Below are positions 24,616-34,298 of a stretch of DNA of 64,000 nt, piece by piece. A program made the translations under genes and the position numbers. The notes below the pieces were generated by a model, which was not told the origin of the DNA, made no database searches, and worked only from the letters and a program-made list of their open reading frames with translations. Every line of letters starts with the position of its first letter. The stretch's first letter is position 1. This stretch comes from an uncultured Gammaproteobacteria bacterium (GTDB lineage Bacteria; Pseudomonadota; Gammaproteobacteria; Rariloculales; Rariloculaceae). The stretch spans positions 1 to 64,000 of the forward strand of contig CAMPKU010000002.1 of NCBI GenBank assembly GCA_946887385.1, read 5' to 3'.

Positions 24616-26883
24616 ATGTTCGAGTTCTTGTTCAAATACTCTCGCGCCACCTATGACCGTGCCGAGCTCGTGTTCGCGAGCGGTTGGCCCGTGTGGCTGC
24701 TGCTCGCGCTGAGCGCCGCAGCCGCCGTCATCGTCGGCGTCACGATTTGGCGCCGTCGCGCCGGCCTCGGCGTGGTGCGTGCCACGGTGCTCGGCCTGTT
24801 GCAGACGGCCCTCGTCGCGGCTGTGCTCGTGCTGTTGTGGCGGCCGGCGCTCGTTACGCAGACGCTGCGGCCGCAGGAAAACTCCGTGGCTGTGCTGCTC
24901 GATACGTCGGGCAGCATGCTGTACGGCGACGGCGATGAGTCGCGCCTGCAGCAAGCGGTGGACAGCCTCACCGACAACGCGCTCCCCGAGCTCGAAAGCA
25001 AATTCGCCGTCAACTTGTTCTCGTTCGCGGGCGAGCTCGTGGAGCTGCAGTCGCTCGAGCAGGTGCCGCCGCCGGGGCCCGTCACACACGTAGGCGATGC
25101 GCTGCTCAACGTGCTGCGCGGCGCGCAATCCGGCGCCATCGCCGCAGTCGTGCTCGTGTCCGACGGCGCGGACAACTCGGCCGACTTCGATCAGGCCAAG
25201 ATCGCCGAGATTGCGAGCTTCGGCGTGCCCGTGCATACCGTGGGTGTCGGCGCGGAAACGATGCCGAACGACCTCGAGATCGAAAACGTGCAGCTCCCGA
25301 GCGTGGGGCTCGCGGGCTCGACCGTGAGCGCGCAGGTGAGCATCCGCCACAGTGGCGCGTCGCTCGCGCAGCTCAAGGTGTACGACGGCGATGCAATCTT
25401 GGCGTCCGAGGCCATCCAGCTGCCCGCCACCACCGGCGTCACCACGCGCTGGGTGGACATCGAAGTAGGCTCGGCCGGCGTACGCGACTTGCGGTTCGCG
25501 CTCGACCCGCTGCCCGGCGAGACCAATGTCGTCAACAACGCGCGCCTTAGACCCATGGAGGTGCCCGAGCAGCGGCGACACATCTTATATATCGAGGGCG
25601 AGCCGCGCTGGGAATACAAATTCATTCGCCGCGCGATCGACGACGCCCCCGCCGTGCGGGTGGCCAGCTTGCTCAAGACCACGCCGAACAAGTTCTACCG
25701 CCAGGGCGTCGAGTCGGCCGAGGAGCTCGCCGACGGCTTTCCCACCGACGAGCTGGCGCTGTTCCGCTACGACGCCGTGATGATCGGCAGCTTCGAGGCC
25801 GCAGCGCTCTCGGCGGAGCAGCACGACATGATTCGCGAGTTCGTGAGCCGGCGCGGCGGCAGCCTGCTCATGCTCGGCGGCCGGCGCGGCTTGACGGACG
25901 GCGGCTGGGGCGCCACGAGCGTGGCCGAAGTGCTGCCCGTGCGCTTGCCCGAGCTCGACGGGCCGAGCTTTATTCGAGAGCCGGCGAAAGCGTTGCTCAC
26001 GCCCACGGGCCGCAACTCGGCGCTCACGCGCCTCGAGCCGAACGACGAAGCCAACGAGGCGTCATGGGCCGAGTTGCCGAGCCTGGCGGATTTCCAGACG
26101 CTCGGCGCCACCAAACCGGGCGCCGAGACACTGCTGCAAGCCCGGTTCGGCGGCAGCGACCAGCCGCTGCTCGTGCAGCAGCGCTACGGATTGGGTTATT
26201 CCTACGTGCTCGCCACGGGCGGCACCTGGCGCTGGCAGATGCAGCTGCCGCACGAAGATCAACGCCACGAGACGTTCTGGCGGCAGCTACTCCAAGCCGT
26301 CGCCAGCACGGCTCCGCAGGCCGTGACACTCACGTCCGAGCGCGTGTTCTACGGCGACGAGAGCACCGTCTCGCTGCGCGCCGAAGTGCGCGACAAATCC
26401 TATAAGCCCGCCACCGACGCGGCCGTGACGCTCGAGGTCAGCGACGGCTTGGGCCCGCCCACAACGGTCGAGATGACGCCCGTGGCCGGCAGGCCCGGCC
26501 TCTACGAGGCTTCGTACGAGACCGGCCATACCGGCATCTTCCGTTTCGAGGCCACGGCGAAGGGAGCGGCCGACGCAACGGAGGGAGCGGTTGCCGAGGA
26601 GCTAGGCCGGGCACGCTTCGCCGTGCGCCGCGAAGACGGGGTCATCGAGCACTACCGCGTGCAGCAGAATCGCGCATTGCTCGAGCGGCTGGCGGGCGCG
26701 ACCGGGGGTCGCTACTTCGCCGTCGACGACGTGCGGCAGTTGCCCGAGGCCGTGAGCTTTTCGGAAGCCGGCAGTGTCGAACGACAAGTGCTCGAGCTGT
26801 GGAACATCCCCTTCGCCTTCCTGCTGTTGCTGCTGCTGAAGTCGGCCGAGTGGCTCGTGCGCCTGTACTGGGGGCGGCTGTGA
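24616..26883 (+). CDS. Membrane vWA-domain protein with a glutamine-amidotransferase-like region
   Basis: A 755-residue membrane protein. Two transmembrane helices near the N-terminus (about residues 25-75) lead to a vWA domain with an intact MIDAS start, DTSGSML. A beta-rich linker follows, then a class I amidotransferase-like domain (LMLGGRRGLTDGGWGATSV) without a clear catalytic Cys, and a last transmembrane helix near the C-terminus (IPFAFLLLLLLKSAEW). It heads the MoxR-vWA operon. An in-frame GTG lies 9 bases upstream, but TAAGGTGA is well placed as a ribosome site for the ATG at 24616. Its stop overlaps the next start (GTGA). Confidence 0.83.
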   Translation: MFEFLFKYSRATYDRAELVFASGWPVWLLLALSAAAAVIVGVTIWRRRAGLGVVRATVLGLLQTALVAAVLVLLWRPALVTQTLRPQENSVAVLLDTSGSMLYGDGDESRLQQAVDSLTDNALPELESKFAVNLFSFAGELVELQSLEQVPPPGPVTHVGDALLNVLRGAQSGAIAAVVLVSDGADNSADFDQAKIAEIASFGVPVHTVGVGAETMPNDLEIENVQLPSVGLAGSTVSAQVSIRHSGASLAQLKVYDGDAILASEAIQLPATTGVTTRWVDIEVGSAGVRDLRFALDPLPGETNVVNNARLRPMEVPEQRRHILYIEGEPRWEYKFIRRAIDDAPAVRVASLLKTTPNKFYRQGVESAEELADGFPTDELALFRYDAVMIGSFEAAALSAEQHDMIREFVSRRGGSLLMLGGRRGLTDGGWGATSVAEVLPVRLPELDGPSFIREPAKALLTPTGRNSALTRLEPNDEANEASWAELPSLADFQTLGATKPGAETLLQARFGGSDQPLLVQQRYGLGYSYVLATGGTWRWQMQLPHEDQRHETFWRQLLQAVASTAPQAVTLTSERVFYGDESTVSLRAEVRDKSYKPATDAAVTLEVSDGLGPPTTVEMTPVAGRPGLYEASYETGHTGIFRFEATAKGAADATEGAVAEELGRARFAVRREDGVIEHYRVQQNRALLERLAGATGGRYFAVDDVRQLPEAVSFSEAGSVERQVLELWNIPFAFLLLLLLKSAEWLVRLYWGRL

Positions 26884-27869
26884 GCGCGCGTCTTGCGGCG
26901 GTGCTGCTGCTTGCGTTCGGGGCCGCTGCGCCGGCGCACGCGGAGCTCTATTACCTCATCGTCGCCGGGCTCGGCGGAGAGCCTGCGTACCAAGAGCAGT
27001 TCGACAAGGACGCTGCCGCTCTGGCGGCCGTCGCGCGGCGCACCACGGCCGCGAGCCGCGTGATGCTGTTGCAAGGCGAAGGCGCTACGCGCGAGGCCGT
27101 CGCGAGCGGCTTCGAGTCGCTGCGCACGCGTGCGAAACCTGCCGACAGTCTCGTGGTGATGCTCGTGGGGCATGGCAGCTACGACGGCGAGGCATACAAG
27201 CTGAATCTGCCGGGTCCCGACATCGACGGCGACGAAATCGTCAAATTGCTGGCCGAGGTGCCGGCGCGCTCGCAGCTCATTGTGAACGCCACGAGCGCGA
27301 GCGGCGCCGTGCTCGAGAAGTGGGCCGGCGAGGGCCGCACGCTGATCACGGCCACGCGCAGCGGCTTCGAGCGCAACGCCACTCGGTTCGCGCAGCATTT
27401 TGCCGCGGCGCTGGCCGAGGGCGCGGCGGACATCAACAAAAACGGCGCCATCACGGCGCAAGAGGCGTTCGACTACGCGTCGCGCAGCGTGGCCGATAGC
27501 TTCGAGAAGGACGGTGCGCTCGCAACCGAGCACCCGCAGATCGCGGGCGGCGCGGCCGGCCGTTTCACGGTTGCGCGGCTCGCCGCGGCGGGGCCCGCCG
27601 TGGACCCGTCTGCCGCGAGCCCCGCGGTGGCGGCGCTCGTCGCGGAGCGCGAGCGGCTCGATACCGAGATCGAGGGGTTACGTGCGCGCCGCGAATCGAT
27701 GGCGAGCGATGCGTACCTTGCCGAGCTGCAGCAGCTGCTCGTGCAGCTTGCCGAGGTGCAGGCGAAGATCGACGCCGAGCAGCCGCGGCCGCAGCAAGCC
27801 GAACAGCCGCGACCGCAGCAAGCGGAGCAGCCGCGGCCGCAGCAAACCGAGCGATCGGGGCCGCAATGA
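26880..27869 (+). CDS. Caspase/legumain-like (C13) secreted protein with EF-hand, probable pseudo-enzyme
   Basis: A 329-residue exported protein; the GTG start overlaps the previous stop and gives a signal peptide ending AAPAHA. The core resembles the C13/caspase-like fold: LYYLIVAGLGG strand, the His motif VMLVGHGS (H98), then LIVNATSASGA, where the catalytic Cys of the family appears replaced by Ser or Thr (residues 138-142). Residues 184-195 (DINKNGAITAQE) form a textbook EF-hand calcium loop. A coiled-coil segment is followed by three copies of EQPRPQQ at the C-terminus. Its place between a vWA protein and a metallopeptidase suggests a structural or calcium-sensing role. Confidence 0.68.
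   Translation: MSARLAAVLLLAFGAAAPAHAELYYLIVAGLGGEPAYQEQFDKDAAALAAVARRTTAASRVMLLQGEGATREAVASGFESLRTRAKPADSLVVMLVGHGSYDGEAYKLNLPGPDIDGDEIVKLLAEVPARSQLIVNATSASGAVLEKWAGEGRTLITATRSGFERNATRFAQHFAAALAEGAADINKNGAITAQEAFDYASRSVADSFEKDGALATEHPQIAGGAAGRFTVARLAAAGPAVDPSAASPAVAALVAERERLDTEIEGLRARRESMASDAYLAELQQLLVQLAEVQAKIDAEQPRPQQAEQPRPQQAEQPRPQQTERSGPQ
27777..27848 (+). repeat. Three tandem 24-base repeats encoding E-Q-P-R-P-Q-Q-x
   Basis: Units at 27777-27800, 27801-27824 and 27825-27848 differ by only a few bases (wobble changes in GAG/GAA and CGG/CGA, plus the last codon). They encode the Pro/Gln-rich tail of the pseudo-peptidase. In-phase units of this kind can change copy number by slippage without breaking the frame. 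Confidence 0.85.
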
Positions 27870-30142
27870 GCGGGCGCGTGTGGCTTGGCGGTCTTGCGGC
27901 GCTCTTGAGCGCTGGGGCCGCACATGCGCTGACGATCGAGTACTCGCTCGATCGAGCCGAGCCGCTCGTAGCCTGCGACCGGCAGCTTTATCGCGGCGCA
28001 CGCGCCGAAGCTGCGGCGTGCTACCGAAGCTTGCTGGCGCAGAACCAGGATCCGCGCATCAAGGCCGACGCGGCGCGCGCCAGCGGTGACGTTCGCGCCG
28101 CTAACGCCTTCTTCCAAACCGCCATCATGGAATTCCCGGAGGATGCCGCGCTGCGCACGCGCTGGGGCGAGCTGTTCCTCGCGACGCACCAGAACAACGA
28201 GGCCATCAGGCTCTTCCAAGAAGCGCTCGAGCTCGATCCAGACTATGCGCCGGCGAAGATCGGCCTCGCGAAGATCGCGGCCGGCCGCTACGAGGAGAAG
28301 ACGCGCGAATGGGCGGAGCAGGTCATCGACGCGACGCCCGACCAAGCGCTCGAAGCGCATCTGATGCTCGCCCGTGCTGCGCTCGAGGACGGCGCCATCG
28401 AGGCAGGCGAAGACGCGCTCGACGAAGCGCTCGAGCTCGCCGAGGATCACGAGCGCTCGCCGCTCGAAATCTATGCGCTGAAGGCCGCCGCCGACTTGCT
28501 GCGCGGCACCACGGAGAGCCCCTGGACGCAGCGCGCGCTGGCGCTGAACGCGAGCTACGGCGACGCATACGCGATACCGGCGCATTTCTACGTCATCACG
28601 CGGCGCTACCGCGAGGCCATCGCGCTGCTCGAGCGGGCCGTGGCCATCGAGCCCGACCTGTATTCCGCGCATGCCGAGCTCGGCATCAATCTGTTGCGCG
28701 AGAACAAGATCGACGAAGCGCGGCCGCATCTCGAGCTCGCCTATCGCGGCGATCCGTTCAGCGCGCCCATCGTCAACACGCTGCGGCTCATCGACAGCTT
28801 CGGTAACTTCGTCGTTTCGCAGCATGCCGCGAAGGCGGCCGAGCCGGGCTCGGATAACGCGGATAACGCGGGCGTGATCCTACGGCTGCACAAGGACGAG
28901 GCCGCAGTGCTCGAGCCTTACGTGCTCGAGCTCGTGAACGACACGATCGACACCTACAGCCAGCGCTACGGCTTCGAGCTGCAGCAGCCCGTCATCGTGG
29001 AGCTGTACCCCGACCACGACGACTTCGCCGTGCGCATTGCCGGATTGCCCGGGATCGGTTTGCTCGGCGTCACGTTCGGCTATCTCGTGGCCATGGACAG
29101 TCCAACGGGCCGCGCCGACGACGACTTCCATTGGGGCACGACGCTCTGGCACGAGATGGCGCACGTGTTCACGCTCGAGGCCACGAATCACCTCGTGCCG
29201 CGCTGGTTCAGCGAGGGCGTGTCGGTTTACGAGGAGTGGAGCACGGGGCCGCTGCCCGGCCGGCACATTCCTTTGCCGGTGCTCGGGGCGATCAAGGAGG
29301 ATAAGTTCCTCCCCGTTGCCGAGCTCGATCGCGGCTTCATCCGGCCCACCTACGAGGCGCAGGTCATCGTTTCGTACATGCAGGCCGGCCTCATCTGCGA
29401 GTACATCGCGAAACGGTTCGGCCAAGAAGCGCTCGAGCGAATGCTCATCGAGTTTCGTGAGGGCAAGGACACGGCCGAGGCGATCCAAACGTCGCTCGGC
29501 ATCTCGCCGGGGCAGTTCGACGAGAACTTCGCGGCCTACGTCGACACAGAGCTCGGCGCCGTCGTGGGGCAGCTCGAGGCTTGGCAAACGAAGCAAGCCG
29601 AAGTGCATGAGACGGTTGAGGCACAAGACTGGCGGCTCACGGTGGCCAAAGCTGCGGAGTCGATCGAGCTCTTCCCCGACTACGTGGACGGCGGCAGCGC
29701 CTACCTTGCGAAAGCGCGCGCGCATCGCGAGCTCGACGAAACCGTGCTCGCCACGAGCACCCTGCTCGAGTATCGCAAGCGCGGCGGCTACGAGCCGGAC
29801 GCGTTGATCGCGCTGGCGCGCGCGCTCGGCGAGGCAGGCCGCAGCGACGAGTCGATCGAAGTGTTCGAGGACGTGCTGATGGTCGCGCCGCTACGCGCCG
29901 AGGTGCATCGCGAGTTCGGCGATCAGCTTGCCGCGGCCAACCGGCCGCGCGATGCGCTCGTGGAGTATCAGGCCTTTCTCGCCATGAATCCGCAGGATCT
30001 GGCCGACGCGCACTACCGTCTGGCAAAGACTTACGTGGCGCTCGAGGACCGGGCCAAGGGCCGCGAACATTTACTGTATGCTCTGGAGATCGCCCCGCAT
30101 TACCGGGAAGCCCAACAGTTGCTATTGGAGGTCGTACGTTGA
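27866..30142 (+). CDS. TPR-repeat gluzincin metallopeptidase
   Basis: A 758-residue exported protein (signal peptide about residues 1-22). TPR-like helical repeats occupy roughly residues 40-330 and 600-750 (for example AIRLFQEALELDPDYAPAKIGLA). In between lies a peptidase-MA type domain with LWHEMAHVFTLEA (HEMAH at 429-433) and a downstream glutamate in PRWFSEG (E450), giving the complete HExxH + E zinc site. The start ATG overlaps the upstream stop (ATGA). Position between the pseudo-peptidase and MoxR suggests it processes or holds partners of the envelope complex. Confidence 0.82.
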   Translation: MSGRVWLGGLAALLSAGAAHALTIEYSLDRAEPLVACDRQLYRGARAEAAACYRSLLAQNQDPRIKADAARASGDVRAANAFFQTAIMEFPEDAALRTRWGELFLATHQNNEAIRLFQEALELDPDYAPAKIGLAKIAAGRYEEKTREWAEQVIDATPDQALEAHLMLARAALEDGAIEAGEDALDEALELAEDHERSPLEIYALKAAADLLRGTTESPWTQRALALNASYGDAYAIPAHFYVITRRYREAIALLERAVAIEPDLYSAHAELGINLLRENKIDEARPHLELAYRGDPFSAPIVNTLRLIDSFGNFVVSQHAAKAAEPGSDNADNAGVILRLHKDEAAVLEPYVLELVNDTIDTYSQRYGFELQQPVIVELYPDHDDFAVRIAGLPGIGLLGVTFGYLVAMDSPTGRADDDFHWGTTLWHEMAHVFTLEATNHLVPRWFSEGVSVYEEWSTGPLPGRHIPLPVLGAIKEDKFLPVAELDRGFIRPTYEAQVIVSYMQAGLICEYIAKRFGQEALERMLIEFREGKDTAEAIQTSLGISPGQFDENFAAYVDTELGAVVGQLEAWQTKQAEVHETVEAQDWRLTVAKAAESIELFPDYVDGGSAYLAKARAHRELDETVLATSTLLEYRKRGGYEPDALIALARALGEAGRSDESIEVFEDVLMVAPLRAEVHREFGDQLAAANRPRDALVEYQAFLAMNPQDLADAHYRLAKTYVALEDRAKGREHLLYALEIAPHYREAQQLLLEVVR

Positions 30143-31179
30143 GCGACGCAAAGAACGAGCTCGAGACGCAGGAAACGCGCGCGTTGATCGAGAATTTTCA
30201 TACGGCCTTTGGGCAGATCCGCACTGAAGTCCGCAAGATCATCGTGGGCCAGGACGAGGTGGTCGAGCACTTGCTGATGACGCTGCTCGTCGGCGGCCAC
30301 TGTTTGATCACGGGTATGCCGGGCACGGCGAAAACTCTGTTGGTGCGCACGCTCGCGAACGCGCTCGGTCTCACGTTCAAGCGCATCCAGTTCACGCCGG
30401 ACCTCATGCCCACGGACGTCACGGGCACCGACATTCTCGAGGAGGACGTGAGCTCGGGCCGCCGCACCTGGACCTTCGTGCAGGGCCCGTTGTTCACGAA
30501 CGTGCTGCTCGCCGACGAAATCAACCGCACGCCGCCGAAGACGCAGTCCGCGCTGCTCGAGGCCATGCAAGAGTTTTCCGTCACGGTGCGCGGCCACCAC
30601 CACACGATTCAGCGGCCGTTCTTCGTGCTTGCCACGCAGAACCCCATTGAGCTCGAAGGCACTTATCCCTTGCCCGAGGCGCAACTCGACCGCTTCCTGT
30701 TCAACGTGCTGCTCGACTACCTGAGCGCCGAAGACGAGGTGGACGTCGTCACCCGCAACACCACGCGCATGGAGTTGCCCGAGGTCAACCCGTGCACCAC
30801 GCCGGAACAGATCCTGAAGTTCCAGTGGCTCGTGCGCCAAGTGCCCGTGTCGCAGACCGTCTATCGCTATGCCGTGGATCTCGTGCGCGCCACGCGCCCA
30901 CACGATCCGAACGCGCCCGAGATGGTCAAGAAGTACGTGCAGTACGGCGCCAGCGTCCGCGCCACGCAATTCATCACGCTGGCCGCCAAGGCGCGCGCGC
31001 TGATGCAGGGCCGCTATCACGTCACGCACGACGACGTTGCGTCGCTCGCGCTACCCGTCATGCGGCATCGCGTGTTGACGAACTACTTCGCCGAGTCCGA
31101 CGGCATCGACACCGACAAGGTGCTGACGGATCTCGTCAAGCAGCTCGGCGGCGAGAAAGGCCAAGCCCGCGTAGGCTGA
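30139..31179 (+). CDS. MoxR-type AAA+ ATPase
   Basis: A 346-residue cytoplasmic ATPase that acts as a chaperone for vWA-domain partners. Walker A is GMPGTAKT near residue 58, Walker B is VLLADEINRTPPKTQ, and the sensor segment FFVLATQNPIELEGTYPLPE is specific to the MoxR family. The TTG start overlaps the preceding stop, with TTGGAGG 8 bases before it as ribosome site. The DUF58 gene follows five bases later, the standard MoxR-DUF58 pairing. Confidence 0.95.
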   Translation: MSDAKNELETQETRALIENFHTAFGQIRTEVRKIIVGQDEVVEHLLMTLLVGGHCLITGMPGTAKTLLVRTLANALGLTFKRIQFTPDLMPTDVTGTDILEEDVSSGRRTWTFVQGPLFTNVLLADEINRTPPKTQSALLEAMQEFSVTVRGHHHTIQRPFFVLATQNPIELEGTYPLPEAQLDRFLFNVLLDYLSAEDEVDVVTRNTTRMELPEVNPCTTPEQILKFQWLVRQVPVSQTVYRYAVDLVRATRPHDPNAPEMVKKYVQYGASVRATQFITLAAKARALMQGRYHVTHDDVASLALPVMRHRVLTNYFAESDGIDTDKVLTDLVKQLGGEKGQARVG

Positions 31180-31184
31180 TCGAT

Positions 31185-32090
31185 ATGAGCGCAGGGACCG
31201 CGATACCGCAGCATCTGCTGAAGCCGGAGACGCTCGCGGGGCTCGCGAATCTCGATCTCGTGGCCCGCGCCGTGGTGAACGGCTTCTTGACGGGCATGCA
31301 TCGCTCGCCGTTCTTCGGCTTCAGTCAGGAGTTTGCCGAGTATCGCGCCTATGCCGAAGGCGACGATCCGCGCTTCGTGGACTGGAACGTCTTCGCGCGC
31401 ACCGATCGCACGTACATCAAGCGCTACATCGGCGAAACGAACACCCGGCTCGTGATTTTGCTCGACGCGAGCGCGTCGATGGGCTTCGGCAGCGGCAAGG
31501 TCACGAAGCTGCTGTACGGGAAGTTCCTCGCCGCGACGCTGGCGTACCTGGCCGCGCGCCAGCACGACGCCGTAGGGCTCATCGTGTTCGACGACAAGAT
31601 CCGCGAGCATCGGCGCGCGTCCACACGCGGCGGGCGCTTGAACGGCGTGCTGCACGCCATCGACCGCGCGGAGCCCGGCACGGGCACGGACTTGAAGGTT
31701 CCGTTCGAGCGGTTCCGCGAGATCGAGCACGGCCGGGGCCTGGTGGCCGTGATCTCCGACTTCTACTGCGACCCGGACGCGCTCTTGAAGAGCGTGCAGC
31801 CGCTCGCCTACCAGGGCCAGGACGTGATCTTGTTCCAGCTGCTCGACCCGCAAGAGCTGAAGCCCGTGCTGAAGGAGTCGGCGCTCATCGAAGACATGGA
31901 AAGCGGCCAGACGATGGAAGTCTCGCCGATCTACATGAGCTCGAAATACCGCGAGCGCATCGACGCGCACGTCGAAGCCATGCACAAATCGGCCATGCGC
32001 GCGGGCGCCGACCACCGCCTCGTCAACATCACCGAGCCCCTCGACAGCGTGTTGCGCTCATATCTCCTTTTCCGCCAGAGGCGCGGCTGA
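31185..32090 (+). CDS. DUF58 domain protein with vWA-like fold
   Basis: A 301-residue soluble protein typical of MoxR partners. The DUF58 motif is GDDPRFVDWNVFARTDRTYIKRY (quoted in parts: GDDPRFVDWN and YIKRYIGE), followed by a vWA-like domain with DASASM as the MIDAS-type start. The frame is open upstream inside moxR, but the ATG at 31185 gives the usual N-terminus. After its stop there are 216 non-coding bases holding a large palindrome before the next gene of the same operon, the only sizeable break in it. Confidence 0.93.
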   Translation: MSAGTAIPQHLLKPETLAGLANLDLVARAVVNGFLTGMHRSPFFGFSQEFAEYRAYAEGDDPRFVDWNVFARTDRTYIKRYIGETNTRLVILLDASASMGFGSGKVTKLLYGKFLAATLAYLAARQHDAVGLIVFDDKIREHRRASTRGGRLNGVLHAIDRAEPGTGTDLKVPFERFREIEHGRGLVAVISDFYCDPDALLKSVQPLAYQGQDVILFQLLDPQELKPVLKESALIEDMESGQTMEVSPIYMSSKYRERIDAHVEAMHKSAMRAGADHRLVNITEPLDSVLRSYLLFRQRRG

Positions 32091-32120
32091 AATGCGCGCA
32101 GAGAGTGCGATGAAGTATCC

Positions 32121-32290
32121 CGGCAGCAACGCGTGCGTACGGCGTTGCCCGGGGCGCTCGCGCACATGGGCCGCGATATGCTCCTGCAATCGCGGCACGC
32201 CGCCATCCATGGCGGCGATGTGCGCGCGCGAGCCTACAGGGACGTATTCACGGCGTCCCCGGGCAATGCCGTACGCGCGCGTTGCTGCCG
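32121..32290. repeat. Compound palindromic element A inside the MoxR-vWA operon
   Basis: Outer arms 32121-32154 and 32257-32290 are 34-base inverted repeats with only 2 mismatches. Inside are a second layer (32156-32167 against 32218-32233, with a 4-base insertion) and two complete hairpins: GCCGCGAT...ATCGCGGC (32170-32196, loop TCCT after three more pairs) and CGCCGCCAT-CC-ATGGCGGCG (32198-32217). The segment AGCCTAC-AG-GGACGTATTCACGGCG (32231-32255) follows. The same words recur in element B2 at 38709-38734. No coding signal is seen. In RNA this would be a very strong structure between the DUF58 and BatA-like genes. Confidence 0.85.
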
Positions 32291-32306
32291 CCGATGAGGC
32301 CCAAAG

Positions 32307-34298
32307 ATGAGTCTTCTTGCCCCCGCATTTCTGCTGGGCCTGCTGGCCATTGGGTTGCCGTGGTGGTTGCATCGGTTGTCGTCGGACAATCCGAATAAGC
32401 AGCGGTTTAGCTCGCTGATGTTCTTGGAGCCTGGCGAGCCGCGGCGCGTGCTGGCCAAGAAGGTGCAGTACCTGCTGCTGCTGGCGCTGCGGATCGGTGT
32501 GCTGGCGTTCTTGGCTTTGGCGTTTGCGGAGCCCGCGATCTGGCGTACGCCGGCGGTTGCCGGCGAAGACAGCGACGCGCGGTTCCATTTGATCGTGCTC
32601 GACGGGTCCGCGTCGATGAGCTACGGCGATCGATGGGCCGACGCGCGCGCCGCTGCCAACGACGTGCTCGACGACATGGCGCCCGAAGATCGCGGGCAGA
32701 TCGTGCTCGCCGGGCGGTTGTTCGAGGTGCTCGGGCCGGTGACGAGCGACGTTGCGGCGCTGCGTCAAACGTTGAATACCGCGGAGCCGGGCGTGTTTCG
32801 GCTCGAGTATGGGCAGCTCATGCGCTCGATCGACGGCCTGCTGCGTACCGCGGAGCTGCCCGTCGTGCTCGACCTGGTCACCGACGTGCAGTCGAGCGGT
32901 CTGCCCACGCGCTTCGGTGAGCTCGCGCCGCGGCGGCCCGCGGAGATCGTGATTCACGACGTGACGGACGGGGCGGCCGAGAACTGGACCGTGGAGAGCT
33001 TCGGCGCCTCGGCGCTCACCGGCGAGCTCACGGCGAGCGTGCGCAGCTTCGCGCCGCAGGCCGCGACGAGAACCGTCACGCTGATGCAAAACGGCCGTGC
33101 CGTCGCCGAGCAAACCGTGGAGGTGGCGGCCGGCGGCCGCGCACAAGCCGAATTCGCGCCACTCGAGCTCACGAGCGGCTCCAATCGCGTCGAGGTGGTG
33201 CTCGATCCCGGCGACGAGCTCGCCGGCGACGATCGCCGCTATCTCGCCATCAAGCGCCCGGAGCCGCGTAAGGTGCTGCTCGTGGCCCCGAGCACCGACA
33301 GCCTCGGCGCGCTGTATGCCAGCGCGGCGCTCGAGACCTTGACCACGCTCGCGTTGACGGCCGACGTGCGCACGACGCCGCTCGGCGACCCGCCGCTCGC
33401 CGACTACAGCTTCGTGGTGGTCACCGACTTGGGCTCCCTCGACGGCGCTCAAGCGGCCGCGCTACAGGATTATGTCGAAGACGGCGGCCGGGCTCTGCTC
33501 GCCGCGGGTGCGCGCTCGGCGGGGCTCACGACGCTGCCGGTCACGGGCCATACGTTGCGCACCACGCCGCAGATGAGCGCTCGGGCGAGCACCGCCATCG
33601 GCGAGGTGGACGCAACGCATCCGGCGCTGCGCGGCGTCGATGAGCTGCGGGCCGCGAACTTTGGGCGAGCCGTCAACGTCGAACCGACTGAAGCCGACCG
33701 GGTGCCGATGTGGCTCGCCGACGGGACCCCCCTGCTGCTCGAGCGCACCTTGGGCGAGGGCCGCGTGCTCGTGTTCACATCCTCGCTCGACCGCGAGTGG
33801 AATGATCTGCCTGTACAGCCCGCGTTCGTGCCGCTGATGGCCGGCATCGCGAACCACTTGCTCGGCGGTGCCGGGTTCACGAGCGAAGCGGACTTGGGCA
33901 GCACGCTGACGTTGCGCGCCTTGGGTCTCTCGGGCGGGCAGATTTTCGACCCGCGGGGCGAGGCGGCGCTGGGTCTTGGGGCGGGTAGCGACGCCGTGTT
34001 GCTCGACCGGGTAGGCTTCTACGAGGTGGTCGGCGGCGGAACGACCGAGGTCGTGGCCGTGAATTTCGATCCGCGCGAGTCGGATCTGGCGCCCGTAGAC
34101 GCCGACACGCTCGAGCGCTGGCGCGGGCTCGGGGTGCGCCCGGGCGAGAGCGCGGCGCCGGTGGCCGCCGCGCCTAGCGGCGAGACGGTGCCGAGCTCGC
34201 TGGGGCCGTGGCTGGTGATGTTGCTGCTGATGTTCGTGATCGTGGAATCCCTGGTAGGAAACTGGCATCTTAGGATTCGAAGAGGAGTGGCCGCATGA
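32307..34298 (+). CDS. BatA-like membrane protein with vWA domain
   Basis: A 663-residue inner-membrane protein. The N-terminus is the BatA-type double-helix anchor ([20 protein letters not shown] and, after [33 protein letters not shown]), then a vWA domain with [11 protein letters not shown] long beta-rich region and an amidotransferase-like segment ([17 protein letters not shown]) follow, and one C-terminal helix ([20 protein letters not shown]). GAGG lies 7 bases before the ATG. Its stop overlaps the DUF4175 start (ATGA). It probably works with the MoxR ATPase. Confidence 0.87.
   Translation: MSLLAPAFLLGLLAIGLPWWLHRLSSDNPNKQRFSSLMFLEPGEPRRVLAKKVQYLLLLALRIGVLAFLALAFAEPAIWRTPAVAGEDSDARFHLIVLDGSASMSYGDRWADARAAANDVLDDMAPEDRGQIVLAGRLFEVLGPVTSDVAALRQTLNTAEPGVFRLEYGQLMRSIDGLLRTAELPVVLDLVTDVQSSGLPTRFGELAPRRPAEIVIHDVTDGAAENWTVESFGASALTGELTASVRSFAPQAATRTVTLMQNGRAVAEQTVEVAAGGRAQAEFAPLELTSGSNRVEVVLDPGDELAGDDRRYLAIKRPEPRKVLLVAPSTDSLGALYASAALETLTTLALTADVRTTPLGDPPLADYSFVVVTDLGSLDGAQAAALQDYVEDGGRALLAAGARSAGLTTLPVTGHTLRTTPQMSARASTAIGEVDATHPALRGVDELRAANFGRAVNVEPTEADRVPMWLADGTPLLLERTLGEGRVLVFTSSLDREWNDLPVQPAFVPLMAGIANHLLGGAGFTSEADLGSTLTLRALGLSGGQIFDPRGEAALGLGAGSDAVLLDRVGFYEVVGGGTTEVVAVNFDPRESDLAPVDADTLERWRGLGVRPGESAAPVAAAPSGETVPSSLGPWLVMLLLMFVIVESLVGNWHLRIRRGVAA

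Noticed and set aside
32121..32290. Element A as an integron attC site
   Set aside because: It is palindromic like attC but lacks the terminal GTTRRRY/RYYYAAC core sites, there is no integrase, and the neighbours belong to a fixed operon.
32092..32310. A 72-residue frame between the DUF58 and BatA-like genes
   Set aside because: It is formed by the palindromic element A and overlaps the start of the next gene; no protein features.
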